DNA of 64,000 nucleotides, from contig JAIUPE010000003.1 of NCBI GenBank assembly GCA_020160875.1, positions 1-64,000 on the forward strand, given 5' to 3'. The stretch comes from Pseudomonadota bacterium. Its GTDB lineage: Bacteria > Pseudomonadota > Alphaproteobacteria > Rhodospirillales > Rhodospirillaceae. Each line of letters begins with the position of its first letter. The stretch's first letter is position 1. Both the position numbers and the translations under genes were made by a program. The notes beneath the pieces are model-generated. The model saw nothing but the letters and a program-made list of their open reading frames with translations, did no database searches and was not told the DNA's origin. Shown here piece by piece: positions 53,733-63,654 of the stretch.

Positions 53733-54344
53733 CTAACGCACCGCGCTACTGGGCTGGATCGCTTTCGTCGCCGTGGTCCAGCCCATGGCCGTATCGAGAA
53801 TGGCGTGCAGGATCGCCTGATGACCGGTCTCGACAAAACCGTAGACTCCTGACGCGACAAAGAAGTTGATGTCGCCAAGCTGGCGTAGTGTGTTGCCTTC
53901 CGTGAAACCGCTGAGCGTGATGACGTCACACTTGGCTTTCGCCGCAGCAAGCGCCGCATTCACGATGTTCTTTGAGTTGCCCGAACTCGAGATCGCGATC
54001 AGCACGTCGCCCGGGAACGCCTGCATCTCGATCTGCTTGGCGAAAACCTGATCGTAGCCGAGGTCGTTGCCGAGACACGTCAGCGACGAGGCGTCATTGA
54101 AAGTCACGGACCGCACGCCGCCGTTCTTGGCGAAGTCGATCGCAAGATGCCCCGCGATGCCCGCCGATCCGCCGTTACCGACGAACATGACTTTACCCGT
54201 GCCGCGTGCGATCCGGCGCATGATGTCGTGCACGCCGGCAATGCCGGCATCGACCGAGAGCGCCTGGCCCTGCCGGTCGGTCACGGCCGTCGCGGAGAGC
54301 GCCTCGAAAAAGGTCTTTACGTAGTCGGCGAATGAATTGGACAT
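53733..54344 (-). CDS. SIS-domain phosphosugar isomerase, GmhA-like
   Basis: A 203-residue SIS-fold protein resembling sedoheptulose-7-phosphate isomerase. Motifs are VMFVGNGGSAGIAGHLAID, SLTCLGNDLGYDQVFAKQI and LIAISSSGNSKNIV. GmhA starts ADP-heptose synthesis for LPS. No other heptose genes are near. An alternative substrate within the glycan system is possible. ATG 54344 is chosen; an upstream extension lacks family sequence. Confidence 0.75.
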   Translation of the reverse strand: MSNSFADYVKTFFEALSATAVTDRQGQALSVDAGIAGVHDIMRRIARGTGKVMFVGNGGSAGIAGHLAIDFAKNGGVRSVTFNDASSLTCLGNDLGYDQVFAKQIEMQAFPGDVLIAISSSGNSKNIVNAALAAAKAKCDVITLSGFTEGNTLRQLGDINFFVASGVYGFVETGHQAILHAILDTAMGWTTATKAIQPSSAVR

Positions 54345-54551
54345 GTGGAGGTCAGAGCCTATGCAACAAGATATATAACCTTCACGAAGGTCCATTAACA
54401 AGTTATGAGCATGTCGCGCACGCCTCAACATCGTGTGGGACATAGGCCTTTGGTGGCCAGAAAATGGGTCTCATCCGTGAGCCGCCGGCTATTTGGCAAG
54501 GCCGGCTGCAGGGCGTTATAGTCGAACCGTCATAACGTAATCATTCGGCCC
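54345..54551. other. Intergenic region between the SIS gene and apaG
   Basis: About 207 bases between divergent genes. It holds CCTTCACGAAGG near 54374 and a GCCGGC...GCCGGC inverted pair near 54486-54510, but no clear promoter consensus. Promoters in both directions are expected here. Confidence 0.3.
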
Positions 54552-54944
54552 ATGTACGAAAAAGTAACCCGCGACATCTCCGTTTCGGTACGGTCGTTCT
54601 ATCTTGAAGAACAGTCTTCACCCGAGGACGACCACTTTGTGTGGGCGTACCGGGTGAACATCAAAAATGGCGGGCAGGATACGGTTCAGCTTTTAAATCG
54701 ACATTGGAAGATCACCGACAAGAACGGACGCCTCCAGGAAGTGCGCGGTTCCGGCGTTGTTGGAGAACAACCGGTGCTGAAACCTGGCGAGACCTTTGAA
54801 TACACGAGCGGATGCCCGCTTGAGACACCGTCGGGAATTATGGCCGGGACGTATCAAATGTCGACCGCGAGCGGCGAGCATTTCGATATCGAGATCCCCG
54901 CCTTTTCGCTCGACAGCCCTTATGATACCGCTGCGATAAATTAG
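54552..54944 (+). CDS. apaG: ApaG protein
   Basis: 130 residues of the ApaG fold (FN3-like), with [22 protein letters not shown] and [23 protein letters not shown], the latter being the most conserved ApaG segment. Its biochemical role is not settled, though it has been linked to Co2+/Mg2+ resistance and dinucleoside tetraphosphates. In alphaproteobacteria it often lies near hslO, as here. Confidence 0.93.
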   Translation: MYEKVTRDISVSVRSFYLEEQSSPEDDHFVWAYRVNIKNGGQDTVQLLNRHWKITDKNGRLQEVRGSGVVGEQPVLKPGETFEYTSGCPLETPSGIMAGTYQMSTASGEHFDIEIPAFSLDSPYDTAAIN

Positions 54945-54987
54945 TCAATTTGCTATCGCCGCGCGCGCCGCGGCAAAGGATGCGGCC

Positions 54988-55614
54988 ATGACGAACATTC
55001 GCAAATCGAGCGCGAGCGAAGATTCCACCCCGACCGGCAAGAATGAGCGCCCTTCGCGCGCCGAAGCCGAGGCGGCCGTGCGCACACTCATCCGCTGGGC
55101 TGGGGACGACCCGGACCGCGAGGGCTTGGAAGACACCCCGAAGCGCGTCGTGAAGTCATACGAAGAGTTCTACGAAGGCTACCAGCGGGATCCGGAAGAA
55201 ATCCTACGTCGGACCTTCGAGGAAACCGAAGGCTACGACGAAATGGTCGTTTTAAAGGACATCGAATTCCACAGTCACTGTGAACACCACATGGTGCCCA
55301 TCACCGGCAAGGCTTACGTAGCCTACCTTCCCGACAAACGCGTTGTCGGCATCTCAAAGCTGGCGCGGGTCGTGGAAGCCTACGCCCGGCGCTTGCAGAT
55401 TCAGGAAAAGATGACCGCGCAGATCGCCAACGCGATCAATGACGTGCTGAAACCGCGCGGCGTGGCTGTCATCGTTGAAGCCGAGCACCAATGCATGACG
55501 AGTCGCGGCGTGAATAAGCAAGGCGTGGCGATGGTCACGTCAACGATGCTGGGCGCCTTCCGCGATGACCCGTCGACCCGACGAGAGTTCCTGGCGATCG
55601 TCGGACGCAGCTAA
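54988..55614 (+). CDS. folE: GTP cyclohydrolase I FolE
   Basis: 208 residues. Converts GTP to 7,8-dihydroneopterin triphosphate, the first step of folate synthesis. Zinc and active-site motifs are [13 protein letters not shown] and QCMTSRGV; the [13 protein letters not shown] and [15 protein letters not shown] segments are typical. ATG 54988 gives the normal family length. Confidence 0.95.
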   Translation: MTNIRKSSASEDSTPTGKNERPSRAEAEAAVRTLIRWAGDDPDREGLEDTPKRVVKSYEEFYEGYQRDPEEILRRTFEETEGYDEMVVLKDIEFHSHCEHHMVPITGKAYVAYLPDKRVVGISKLARVVEAYARRLQIQEKMTAQIANAINDVLKPRGVAVIVEAEHQCMTSRGVNKQGVAMVTSTMLGAFRDDPSTRREFLAIVGRS

Positions 55615-55619
55615 GCCGA

Positions 55620-56201
55620 TCAGCCGGCGCCGCGCGCGATCGTCTGCTGCACGCGCGGCAGCAATTCGCGATCCAAACTATCGAACGCCTTCTTCATCAT
55701 TTCCGCCCATACCGCCTGTTTCTCGGCATCGGTGGTGCCTTCCGGAACGGTCGTCGAATTGGTCGTGGTCGCCGACGCGGTGCCCTGCTGCCCGCCGTTC
55801 GCGTCGATCAGCACCACGGCGATATCCACGTTGAGCGCGTATTCAGCCGATTGATCCTTACGGAACCAGCCGGCGATCCCCTTTTTCACGGGCAGAAGCT
55901 TCTCGACGATATCGGCCTGGCGCACGGTGACACGTAGGGTGTTCTCACCTGCCCCCGTCATCGCGAAACGGCTCTTCGCCCACATGTTCAGGGCCTGCTC
56001 CAACGGCACAGGCGCACGGTAGCCGACATGCGGATATTCAGCAGGCGGGCGGTTCTGCACTTCGACGGTCATGGCGTTGGCGTCGATTGCGATCGGCGTC
56101 ACGTTTTGGAAGATGTTCACGGTGTCCTGGGCAGACGCGAACGGCGCTGCAAGAACAAGGGCCGCGAAGGCCAGAATCGAAACACAAAGGCGTTTCATCA
56201 T
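55620..56201 (-). CDS. Exported protein of unknown function
   Basis: 193 residues with a signal peptide (cleavage near SAQDT, about residue 24). The rest is a mixed alpha/beta domain without a recognised family. It overlaps the hslO stop by four bases and so is probably co-transcribed with argD-argF-hslO. It may be a conserved alphaproteobacterial envelope protein. Confidence 0.6.
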   Translation of the reverse strand: MMKRLCVSILAFAALVLAAPFASAQDTVNIFQNVTPIAIDANAMTVEVQNRPPAEYPHVGYRAPVPLEQALNMWAKSRFAMTGAGENTLRVTVRQADIVEKLLPVKKGIAGWFRKDQSAEYALNVDIAVVLIDANGGQQGTASATTTNSTTVPEGTTDAEKQAVWAEMMKKAFDSLDRELLPRVQQTIARGAG

Positions 56202-57136
56202 TTCACCTCGGGAGTTTGAGGACGGTTACGTTCGGCGAGTTCGACCAACTCGTTTTCCGAGAACGCATAGTCGGTGCCACAAAACTCACACGTCATATGC
56301 ACCACACCGTCCTGCGCATAGGATTTGACTTCATCCACCGGAAATGAGGCAAGAATACGTTCGCTGCGCTCACGCGAGCAACGGCACTTTGCGCGGATCG
56401 GTTTGCGCTCCAGAACCGCGCCACCAACCGTCGCATAGAGCCGCGTTAAGATTTGAACGGGTGAAAGGTTAAGATCCAAAAGCTCGGAATCCTTCAAGCT
56501 CCCGAGCAGGATAACCGCCGTCCGCCAAGCGTCCTCGGCTTCTTCCTTATCGACCGGCCGCCCGCCATCTTCGGGCATGCGCTGGATGAGCACCGCGCCC
56601 GCCGTCCAGGCGCCGCCCTCGCGCGGGCCGCCCACGGCGATCTTGAGCGCGGATTCGATCTGCTCCGACTGCCGAAAATAGTTGTGGACGGATTCCGCGA
56701 GGCTTTCGCCTGAAAGCTCCACGACGCCCTGATAGCGCTCCGTATCCGGGCCCTGATCCACCGTGAACACAAGGTGACCCGACGAGCCCATCAGCTGCGG
56801 TACAAATCCAGGGGCACGCGGCTTGGCGAGATCAGCCGCGAGTTCCTCGGCGTCATACTTCGCGCAGGCTCGGATATCGCCCGCGCTGGTGACGTCGGTG
56901 ACGAGCGTATGCACCGATCCCTTGCCCTGGACCTGCAAAGTGAAAACACCATCGTACTTGAGGCCGCTAGCGAGCGCGACCGCAGACACGATCGCTTCGG
57001 CGAGCAGCGCCGAAACCTCCGGCGGATCATTGTGGCGGTTGATAATTTCCGACACCGCCCCTGTGAGACGTACAAGCCGGCCCCGGAAAGCGCCATTGCC
57101 GATGATAAACGGCTGGCAAACATCTTCGGCGGACAT
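56198..57136 (-). CDS. hslO: Hsp33 redox chaperone HslO
   Basis: 312 residues. A redox-activated holdase. The C-terminal zinc site is CRC followed about 30 residues later by CEFC, the four Cys switch of Hsp33. The N-terminal Hsp33 core contains GGVVELSGESLAES-like sequence. ATG 57136 is chosen; the upstream in-frame GTG at 57169 would overlap argF. Gene order argD-argF-hslO is a common alphaproteobacterial arrangement. Confidence 0.93.
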   Translation of the reverse strand: MSAEDVCQPFIIGNGAFRGRLVRLTGAVSEIINRHNDPPEVSALLAEAIVSAVALASGLKYDGVFTLQVQGKGSVHTLVTDVTSAGDIRACAKYDAEELAADLAKPRAPGFVPQLMGSSGHLVFTVDQGPDTERYQGVVELSGESLAESVHNYFRQSEQIESALKIAVGGPREGGAWTAGAVLIQRMPEDGGRPVDKEEAEDAWRTAVILLGSLKDSELLDLNLSPVQILTRLYATVGGAVLERKPIRAKCRCSRERSERILASFPVDEVKSYAQDGVVHMTCEFCGTDYAFSENELVELAERNRPQTPEVK

Positions 57137-57153
57137 CGGTGCGCCCGCCGCCG

Positions 57154-58068
57154 TTACGTGAGACACCACAACAATATGCCCTTTTGTGCGTGAAGCCGGT
57201 TTTCGGCCTCATCCCAAACCACCGACTGCGCGCCTTCAAAAACGCCCGCGGTCACTTCCTCGCCGCGGTGCGCGGGCAGGCAGTGCATGAAAATCGCATC
57301 GGGTTTCGCCGCGCTCATCAAACGCTCGTTCACTTGGAACGGCGCGAGCATCGCGTGACGATCGCCAGCCTTGTCACCCATGGAGACCCATGTGTCGGTG
57401 ACGATACAATCCGCACCGCATGCGGCGGCGAGTGGATCCACACTCACACTCACGCGCGCACCCCGTGCTTTTGCCCAAGCAAGGGCTTCGGCCGACGGCC
57501 GCAATTCCGCCGGACAAGCGAGCCGAAGTTCAAAATCGAATAACCCCGCGGCATGGATCCAGCTCGTGGCGACATTGTTGCCGTCACCGGACCACATGAC
57601 GACCGCATCCTTGATGGGACCTTTACGCTCTTCGTAGGTCATGATGTCGGCCATGATCTGACAAGGGTGCGAGGCATCGGTAAGCCCGTTGATCACCGGC
57701 ACGGTGGCATACTGCGCGAGCTCTTGCAGCTTCTCCGGGCCTGATGTGCGCAGCATGATAGCATCGACATAGCGTGACAAAACCCGCGCCGTATCGGCGA
57801 TGGTCTCACCGCGCCCAAGCTGCATGCTTTCCGGCGACATCACGATCACTTGGCCGCCCAATTGCTGCATTCCGACTTGGAAGGAAACGCGGGTCCGCGT
57901 GGAAGGTTTCTCGAACAGCATCGCGAGCGTCTTACCGGCCAGCGGCTGACCGGACGCGCCAAGCTTGGCTTGCGCCGCTTTGAGCCGCGCCGCGCTGCTC
58001 AAGATGGACCGCAACGTCCCGGCATCGAGGAGATGGAGATCGAGAAAATGCTTCAGCGTAGTCGACAT
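57154..58068 (-). CDS. argF: Ornithine carbamoyltransferase ArgF
   Basis: 304 residues. Makes citrulline from ornithine and carbamoyl phosphate. The carbamoyl-phosphate site [12 protein letters not shown], the ornithine loop and the catalytic [11 protein letters not shown] are all present. ATG 58068 follows GGAGGG. It lies 30 bases after argD in the same operon. Confidence 0.96.
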   Translation of the reverse strand: MSTTLKHFLDLHLLDAGTLRSILSSAARLKAAQAKLGASGQPLAGKTLAMLFEKPSTRTRVSFQVGMQQLGGQVIVMSPESMQLGRGETIADTARVLSRYVDAIMLRTSGPEKLQELAQYATVPVINGLTDASHPCQIMADIMTYEERKGPIKDAVVMWSGDGNNVATSWIHAAGLFDFELRLACPAELRPSAEALAWAKARGARVSVSVDPLAAACGADCIVTDTWVSMGDKAGDRHAMLAPFQVNERLMSAAKPDAIFMHCLPAHRGEEVTAGVFEGAQSVVWDEAENRLHAQKGILLWCLT

Positions 58069-58097
58069 GTGAGCCCTCCGGGCCGGTAACGCGTGCC

Positions 58098-59276
58098 CTA
58101 AGCCGCCGCAAGCTCCGCGGCTGATTTTTCGATGATCCCGACGGCGGCCTCGATTTCCGTATCGCCGATGATGAGCGGCGGCACGAGACGCACGACATTG
58201 TCGCCCGCAGCCACCGTCAGGAGGCCGTTCGCCATGAGGCGCGCGACCAAATCGCCATTCGGCCCGACGCACTTGAGGCCGATCATCAACCCCTTGCCGC
58301 GAACCTCGGCGAACACCTTGGGGTATTTCGCCACAACGGCCTGCACGCCGGACCACAATTTCGCCGCCGCCGCATTCACACCGTCGAGGAAACCCGGCGC
58401 AAGCATGACGTCGAGCACGGCGTCGGCCGCCGCCATCGCCAGCGGGTTGCCGCCGAACGTCGAGCCATGAGAGCCAGGCGTCATGAATTGCGCGGCCCGC
58501 TCGGTCGCGAGACAAGCGCCCACGGGAAACCCGCCGCCAAGGCCCTTCGCGAGGGCCATGACATCGGGCGTCACACCGGACCATTCGTACGCAAAGAGCT
58601 TGCCCGTGCGGCCCATGCCGGTCTGCACTTCGTCGAAAATCAAAAGAAGGCCAAATTCATCGGCCATGGCGCGCAGTCCACGCAGGTAGTCTGGATCACA
58701 CGGTAAAATGCCGCCCTCGCCCTGCACCGGTTCGACCACGACGGCCGCTGTTTGCGGCGTCACGGCGGCGCGCGCTTCGTTGAGATTACCTAAAGCGACC
58801 TGATCAAAACCTTCCACTTTGGGCGCGAAACCGTCGAGGTGCTTTTCCTGCCCCCCCGCCGAAATCGTGGCCAGCGTACGGCCATGAAAGGCGCCGCGCG
58901 CGGTGATGACACGGTGTTTTTCCGTGCGGCCTTGGGCTTGATGGTAACGGCGCGCGACTTTCAGCGCGCACTCCATGGCTTCCGCGCCGGAGTTACAGAA
59001 AAACGCCGTGTCGGCGAAAGAGTTCGCCACCAGCCGCCCGGCCACCTTCTCCTGCCCCGCGACACGGTACAGGTTCGAGCAGTGCCACAGCTTATCCGCC
59101 TGCTCCTTGAGCTTGGCGACAAGATGAGGATGCACATGGCCCAGACTATTCACGGCAACACCCGCGGCAAAGTCGAGGAATCGGCGGCCGTCCACCGCGA
59201 TCAACCACGCACCTTCGCCACGTTCGAACACGATGTCGGTTCTCGCGAATACCGGCATCACAGCGGAAATAGCCAT
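58098..59276 (-). CDS. argD: Acetylornithine aminotransferase ArgD
   Basis: 392 residues. A class III PLP aminotransferase. PLP-site features are [22 protein letters not shown] and [14 protein letters not shown] with the Schiff-base Lys. The C-terminus carries the [11 protein letters not shown] motif. ATG 59276 has AAGGGG just upstream. It is the first gene of the argD-argF-hslO unit. Confidence 0.95.
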   Translation of the reverse strand: MAISAVMPVFARTDIVFERGEGAWLIAVDGRRFLDFAAGVAVNSLGHVHPHLVAKLKEQADKLWHCSNLYRVAGQEKVAGRLVANSFADTAFFCNSGAEAMECALKVARRYHQAQGRTEKHRVITARGAFHGRTLATISAGGQEKHLDGFAPKVEGFDQVALGNLNEARAAVTPQTAAVVVEPVQGEGGILPCDPDYLRGLRAMADEFGLLLIFDEVQTGMGRTGKLFAYEWSGVTPDVMALAKGLGGGFPVGACLATERAAQFMTPGSHGSTFGGNPLAMAAADAVLDVMLAPGFLDGVNAAAAKLWSGVQAVVAKYPKVFAEVRGKGLMIGLKCVGPNGDLVARLMANGLLTVAAGDNVVRLVPPLIIGDTEIEAAVGIIEKSAAELAAA

Positions 59277-59302
59277 GAGTCGCCCCTTCACTGGCGAAGC
59301 TC

Positions 59303-59318
59303 GGCCGGAAATCCGGCC
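59303..59318. other. Hairpin in the argD leader
   Basis: GGCCGGA-aa-TCCGGCC is a perfect 7-bp inverted repeat 26 bases upstream of the argD start. It could be a regulator site or leader structure. No known arginine-operator consensus is recognised. Confidence 0.35.
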
Positions 59319-59332
59319 ACGAAAACAAGACG

Positions 59333-59362
59333 GAAAAAATTTGGGCGGCCCTCAGACCGCCC
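59333..59362 (-). terminator. Rho-independent terminator of the ABC-2 permease gene
   Basis: On the minus strand GGGCGGTC-tgag-GGCCGCCC forms an 8-bp stem (one G-T pair) followed by AAATTTTTT. It lies between the permease gene and argD and should isolate the arginine operon. Confidence 0.85.
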
Positions 59363-59420
59363 GCCCATCCTTCATACGCTTAACCCGGGGTTTGTCAACG
59401 ACTGCGCCACCCGCCGATAC

Positions 59421-60245
59421 TCAGGCCTTCAGCTTATAGCCGCTGCGAATGACGGCGTAGGTGCAGAACGTGGCAACGATACTGAGGATCGTCAAAATGA
59501 TGACGCCGGGAATGTGATTGCTGACCGGCTGACCGAGGAACCCGTAACGGAAGCCGTCGATGTTATAGAAAAACGGATTGTAGTGAGCGATGAACTGCGC
59601 CCACGGCGGCAACCGATCGATGGTGTAAAACGTGCCAGACAAGAAGGTCAGGGGCGTGACGATAAAATTTGTCACGACCGCCATGTGGTCGAACTTCTCG
59701 GCCCACACAGCCGCGACGATGCCGAGCAGCGACATGAGAAGGCAGCCCGCAACGGCGTGAAACAGTATAAGCCAGATGCTGTAAACATGAATGTCAGCAA
59801 AGAACGCCATCACCCCGAGGCACACGGCTCCAACAGCGAGGCCGCGCGTCACGCCGCCCAGCGTCCAGGCGACAGTCAATTCCAACGCGCTCAATGGCGG
59901 CATCAAAACATCGACGATATTACCCTGAACCTTCGAGACCAGGATTGAAGACGAGGTGTTGGCGAAGGCATTCTGGATCATGGTCATGATCACCAAGCCC
60001 GGCACCAAAAAGTCGCCGAAAGGAAAACCGTGCACCATGCCGCCACGACCAAACGCGAAGACCATGACCAGGAGGAACATGAGGCTGGTGATCACCGGCG
60101 CGGCAACCGTCTGAAAAACCACCTTCCAGAAGCGCCGCACCTCCTTCAGGTAAAGCTCCCACATGCCGCGCCAATTGACCGAGCCCATGGTTCGCGGATA
60201 AGGCGCCGTGAAGGCGTTCGAGTTCTGTACCGTCTGATCGCGCAT
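59421..60245 (-). CDS. ABC-2 type transporter permease
   Basis: 274 residues with about six membrane helices, including SLMFLLVMVFAFG, AVGAVCLGVMAFFA and VIILTILSIVATFC. The GLVIMTMIQNAFANTSSSIL and YTIDRLPPWAQFI segments fit ABC-2 exporters of polysaccharide or drug type. ATG 60245 follows AGAGGA. No matching ATPase gene is visible within the window on either side. The substrate is unknown; an envelope glycan is possible. Confidence 0.85.
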   Translation of the reverse strand: MRDQTVQNSNAFTAPYPRTMGSVNWRGMWELYLKEVRRFWKVVFQTVAAPVITSLMFLLVMVFAFGRGGMVHGFPFGDFLVPGLVIMTMIQNAFANTSSSILVSKVQGNIVDVLMPPLSALELTVAWTLGGVTRGLAVGAVCLGVMAFFADIHVYSIWLILFHAVAGCLLMSLLGIVAAVWAEKFDHMAVVTNFIVTPLTFLSGTFYTIDRLPPWAQFIAHYNPFFYNIDGFRYGFLGQPVSNHIPGVIILTILSIVATFCTYAVIRSGYKLKA

Positions 60246-60283
60246 TGCAGTCCTCTTTACTTGGACGCCATGATGCCCCGGCC

Positions 60284-60850
60284 ATGACGGAACCACAACG
60301 CCCCGCACGCAAGTCTGCCCCGCGCAAAATGACGCCGCGGCGGCTGGAAAATATCGCGCGCTTCTATATCGAGCGGTTCGCCACCACGTCGGCGCACCTG
60401 CGCCGGGTCCTGTCGCGCCGGGCCGAGCGCGCGCGGCGGGTACACGGCGGCGAAGCCGCCGAAATGAACGGCTGGATCGAGGAGGTTGTCGCCCGCCTGG
60501 TGCGCCTGGGCCTGGTGAACGACGCCCGCTATGCCGCCGATCGCGCGGCGTCATTGCGCCGACTGGGCCGTGGGCCGGGGCGCATTCGCGCGCTTCTCGC
60601 GGCAAAGGGCGTCCCCCGGGCGATGATCGAAAACGTTCTGAAGGAGACGGCGGAAACCGACGACGGAGAGGACGCGAGCCTCAATGCCGCAGTCGCTTAC
60701 GCCAAGCGGCGGCGTTTTGGGGCCTATGGAAAAGCGCCCGCCGACAAAGAGGAACGGGCAAAAAAGCAAAAGAAGGAACTCGCCGCGCTGGGCCGTGCCG
60801 GTTTCGCCTATGCGATCGCGCGTAAGGCCCTCGCGGGCGATGCTGAGTAG
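60284..60850 (+). CDS. recX: RecX-family regulatory protein
   Basis: 188 residues with RecX three-helix repeats: ARFYIERFATTSAHLRRVL, WIEEVVARLVRLGLVNDARYA and RIRALLAAKGVPRAMIENVL. RecX modulates RecA. The protein carries a basic N-terminal tail and a K/R-rich segment near 145-160. ATG 60284 is chosen; an earlier in-frame ATG at 60245 overlaps the divergent permease start. recA is not in the window. Confidence 0.85.
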   Translation: MTEPQRPARKSAPRKMTPRRLENIARFYIERFATTSAHLRRVLSRRAERARRVHGGEAAEMNGWIEEVVARLVRLGLVNDARYAADRAASLRRLGRGPGRIRALLAAKGVPRAMIENVLKETAETDDGEDASLNAAVAYAKRRRFGAYGKAPADKEERAKKQKKELAALGRAGFAYAIARKALAGDAE

Positions 60851-60853
60851 GCA

Positions 60854-61375
60854 TTAACGGCGCACGGCGAGCGCCTGATCCTCAGCGCGGATGCGCACAT
60901 AGAGGATGGCGGCATTGAGCACCGAGAACGTCACCGCCAGCATCCAGGCGTCAAACACCAGCGGCAGCACAGCGATCTCCAGGATCACCACCAGATAATT
61001 CGGATGGCGAACGAAGCGATAGGGCCCGCGCCGCACGAGGGGGGCGTCGGGCAGCGTGATGATGCGCGTGGTCCAAAACGGGCCAAGCGACCACAACACC
61101 CAAAGGCGCGCCGCCTGGAGACAGACAAAAACCACGAGCAGCGACAGGTTGACGACCGGAGAGGTGAGCGCGACCCATCCCAGGAGGGTGATGAGCCAAA
61201 CCGCATGAAGCGCGACGATGAGCGGATAATGCGCAGCGCCGATCTCGACAGCGCCGCGCGCCATAAGCGCAGCCGTATTGCGCTTGGCGACGACCAGCTC
61301 GGCAAGACGCTGGCCCGCCACCAGGAGCAGGATGGCATAGGCGAACCAGCCCGGCACAGCCATGCTCGCTGTCAT
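60854..61375 (-). CDS. Isoprenylcysteine carboxyl methyltransferase-like (ICMT) protein
   Basis: 173 residues with about four to five membrane helices and the ICMT motif RHPNYLVVI near residue 125. Paired with a type III PKS as here, ICMT-like proteins O-methylate alkylresorcinols or alkylpyrones (SrsB-type in Streptomyces). It starts four bases after the PKS gene stop on the minus strand. Confidence 0.82.
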   Translation of the reverse strand: MTASMAVPGWFAYAILLLVAGQRLAELVVAKRNTAALMARGAVEIGAAHYPLIVALHAVWLITLLGWVALTSPVVNLSLLVVFVCLQAARLWVLWSLGPFWTTRIITLPDAPLVRRGPYRFVRHPNYLVVILEIAVLPLVFDAWMLAVTFSVLNAAILYVRIRAEDQALAVRR

Positions 61376-61378
61376 AAC

Positions 61379-62497
61379 CTATCCCAGGTCCATGAGACAT
61401 GTGGCCGCTGAAAAACCAGGACCCAGGGCGGTCATCAGGTGCGGCCCCTTTTCGCCGGCCGCGAGCGTGCGTTCGAGCACCGCGAGGACCGTGACCGCCG
61501 ACATATTCCCGCGTTCGGCAAGCACGGCGCGGGCATGAACGAGCCCCCCCGGCGCGAGGCCGTAGGCGCTTTCAAGCGCCTCGAGCACCCTCTCGCCGCC
61601 GGGATGAACAATGAGGCCGGCGAGATCCTCCTGCGTGAGACCACAGTCACGCAAGAACACATCGGTCACGGGACGGAGTTTCGTGCAAACGAGATGAGGG
61701 ATGCTGCGTGAGAAAATCACGCCGAGACCGTCATCCTCGACACGCCAACCCATGATATCCCGCGTCTCGGGCCATGTATGTTCGCTCCAGGCATGGACGC
61801 GCGCGCGCGAAATCGGGCTGTCGCCCGCACCGCCGGCGCGCAACAGAACCGCAGCCGCGCCGTCGCCGAAAATCGCGGCGGCGATGATGTTTTGTTTACT
61901 GTTATCGGCCGCGCGGAATGTCAGACCGCACAACTCGACGCAGAGAAAGAGAATCCAACGTCCTGGCATCGACCGCGCCATCGCGGCGGCGCGCGCGAGA
62001 CCAATCGCGCCGCCCGCGCATCCAAGGCCGAAGACCGGCAAGCGCTGCGTCGCCGGCGAAAGGCCAAGCGGTCCCTGTAGAAGCGAGTCGAGGCTGGGCG
62101 TGGCGATGCCGGTGGAAGAAACGGTTATCGTCGCAGCGACGTCTTTCGCGAGCACGCCAGCCGCGGCGAGCGCTTTCTGACCGGCTTCGATCAGGAGCGC
62201 GAGCGCGTTTTCCTCGTAGAGACGGGCACGCTCCGGCCAGCCGTGAGCCGTGCCATACCACTCCAGCGGGACACAGGAATGGCGGGACTGCACGCCCGCA
62301 TTCCCGTAAGCCGATGCCATCCGCTCCATGAGCCCGGACGCATGGCCAAAGATCCGCGCCGCCGCCGCGAGCGCCTCGCCCTGTGTGAAACAGAACCGCG
62401 GATAAGCGGTGGATACGGCGGCGATGTGGACGGGGATTTGACCGGCCCACGTATTCGCCGGACTCAGGGACAGCGGCGCGTCGGAGGCGATCAGCAT
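61379..62497 (-). CDS. Type III polyketide synthase
   Basis: 372 residues of the chalcone/stilbene synthase family. The active-site Cys160 lies in FGLGCAGG, with the His of LIVHPGGERVLEAL and the Asn of RGNMSAVTVL completing the triad. Likely makes alkylresorcinols or alkylpyrones from fatty acyl starters, based on the ICMT partner. No signal peptide. Confidence 0.9.
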   Translation of the reverse strand: MLIASDAPLSLSPANTWAGQIPVHIAAVSTAYPRFCFTQGEALAAAARIFGHASGLMERMASAYGNAGVQSRHSCVPLEWYGTAHGWPERARLYEENALALLIEAGQKALAAAGVLAKDVAATITVSSTGIATPSLDSLLQGPLGLSPATQRLPVFGLGCAGGAIGLARAAAMARSMPGRWILFLCVELCGLTFRAADNSKQNIIAAAIFGDGAAAVLLRAGGAGDSPISRARVHAWSEHTWPETRDIMGWRVEDDGLGVIFSRSIPHLVCTKLRPVTDVFLRDCGLTQEDLAGLIVHPGGERVLEALESAYGLAPGGLVHARAVLAERGNMSAVTVLAVLERTLAAGEKGPHLMTALGPGFSAATCLMDLG

Positions 62498-62504
62498 GGA
62501 TACC

Positions 62505-62969
62505 CTAATGTGTCTGGATATCTTGAGTTCCAGGAGGCAACGCGCAGGCCACCGGCGCCGCGGCCGGATCGACGATCATGTCGCATACAAGCACAAGATC
62601 CTGGAGGACGGGACTCAAACGGTTTGCGAGGAACTTCACAAGGCCAGGAGCGGCTTCCGGCGCGCAAAAAGCCCAGCTCAAAAAAGGGCCGTCATGAGGG
62701 ATGAAAGCGGCGATCTCCGGCGTCCTAGATAAATGCGTTATCGCCGCACCGATATCCTTCCCGCATCCCGCCTTCAGCCATTGCGGGCGCACGCCCAAGT
62801 GCCACAAAAGATAAAGACCCGGTCGCCCGACAAGCGGCTGCGGATCGAACGATAGCAGGCGCGGATAACGCGCGCCGTCCGGCTGCCAAACGATAGGCGG
62901 CGATGTCCCACGTCCCGGCGTGATGGCTCCGGCCATGCGTTTGAGGATACCGGACGCCTTGTCTTTCAC
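62505..62969 (-). CDS. Protein of unknown function beside the type III PKS
   Basis: 154 residues starting at GTG 62969, which overlaps the PAP2 stop (GTGA). Its centre (GLYLLWHLGVRPQWLKAGCGKDI) has an unusual Trp/Cys-rich look. No family is recognised. It lies between PAP2 and PKS genes in one operon. Confidence 0.55.
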   Translation of the reverse strand: MKDKASGILKRMAGAITPGRGTSPPIVWQPDGARYPRLLSFDPQPLVGRPGLYLLWHLGVRPQWLKAGCGKDIGAAITHLSRTPEIAAFIPHDGPFLSWAFCAPEAAPGLVKFLANRLSPVLQDLVLVCDMIVDPAAAPVACALPPGTQDIQTH

Positions 62970-63652
62970 GAGGATTTTGCCTCGCCGCGCCGAAGCATGA
63001 CGTGGGCGAGGCCCGCGTTCACCGCCAGGACGAATGCGCCCGCGAAGACGATATCGCTGAGGAAGTGCGCCCCCTGGATGACGCGCACAAGACCGATCAT
63101 GGCGCCGCACGCAAGGCCTATGACCACGCCGGTCAACCGCCATTCCTTCGGCAACAGAAAGGCGTAGGCCGTGAGCCAAAACCCGATCGCGGCATGGCCG
63201 GATGTGAAGGAGCAATTGTGCGCGCACTCCTGCGCGATCCAGCCCGGCGGTGTGAAAGCGGCGTGGCCGCCGAAGAAAACAGTGTCATTGGGCCGCGCGC
63301 GGCCCCAATGCGACTTGAGGAGAGTCTCGACAAGAAGGCCAGGCCCAATCGCGAGGGTCGCGATGAGATAGATCATGCGCGGCGTTGTGATCCCTAAAAA
63401 TGCCTGACGGAACACAAGGCCCGCGATCCACAGAAGCAGACAGAAGATCAGCGTGCCGATAATGAGAGTGGGCGCCGCCTCCCGTACAAAGACAAAGAAC
63501 CGCGCGCGATCGAGATAAAAGCCGGAGCCGCTTTGGTAAAAAAGTCCGCTAAAGGCGACATCGAGACCGGGCACGAACATCAGAAGGCACAATGCGGCCA
63601 TGACCCAGCGCACGGGATGTTCGCGCACTTCGCGCGCGAGGCGTTCGTTCAT
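62966..63652 (-). CDS. PAP2-family lipid phosphatase
   Basis: 228 residues with about six membrane helices and the three PAP2 motifs: KSHWGRARP, SFTSGHAAIGF and RVIQGAHFLSDIV. Such enzymes dephosphorylate lipids such as undecaprenyl pyrophosphate or phosphatidic acid. ATG 63652 lies just after the lptG stop. Confidence 0.9.
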   Translation of the reverse strand: MNERLAREVREHPVRWVMAALCLLMFVPGLDVAFSGLFYQSGSGFYLDRARFFVFVREAAPTLIIGTLIFCLLLWIAGLVFRQAFLGITTPRMIYLIATLAIGPGLLVETLLKSHWGRARPNDTVFFGGHAAFTPPGWIAQECAHNCSFTSGHAAIGFWLTAYAFLLPKEWRLTGVVIGLACGAMIGLVRVIQGAHFLSDIVFAGAFVLAVNAGLAHVMLRRGEAKSS

Positions 63653-63654
63653 TG

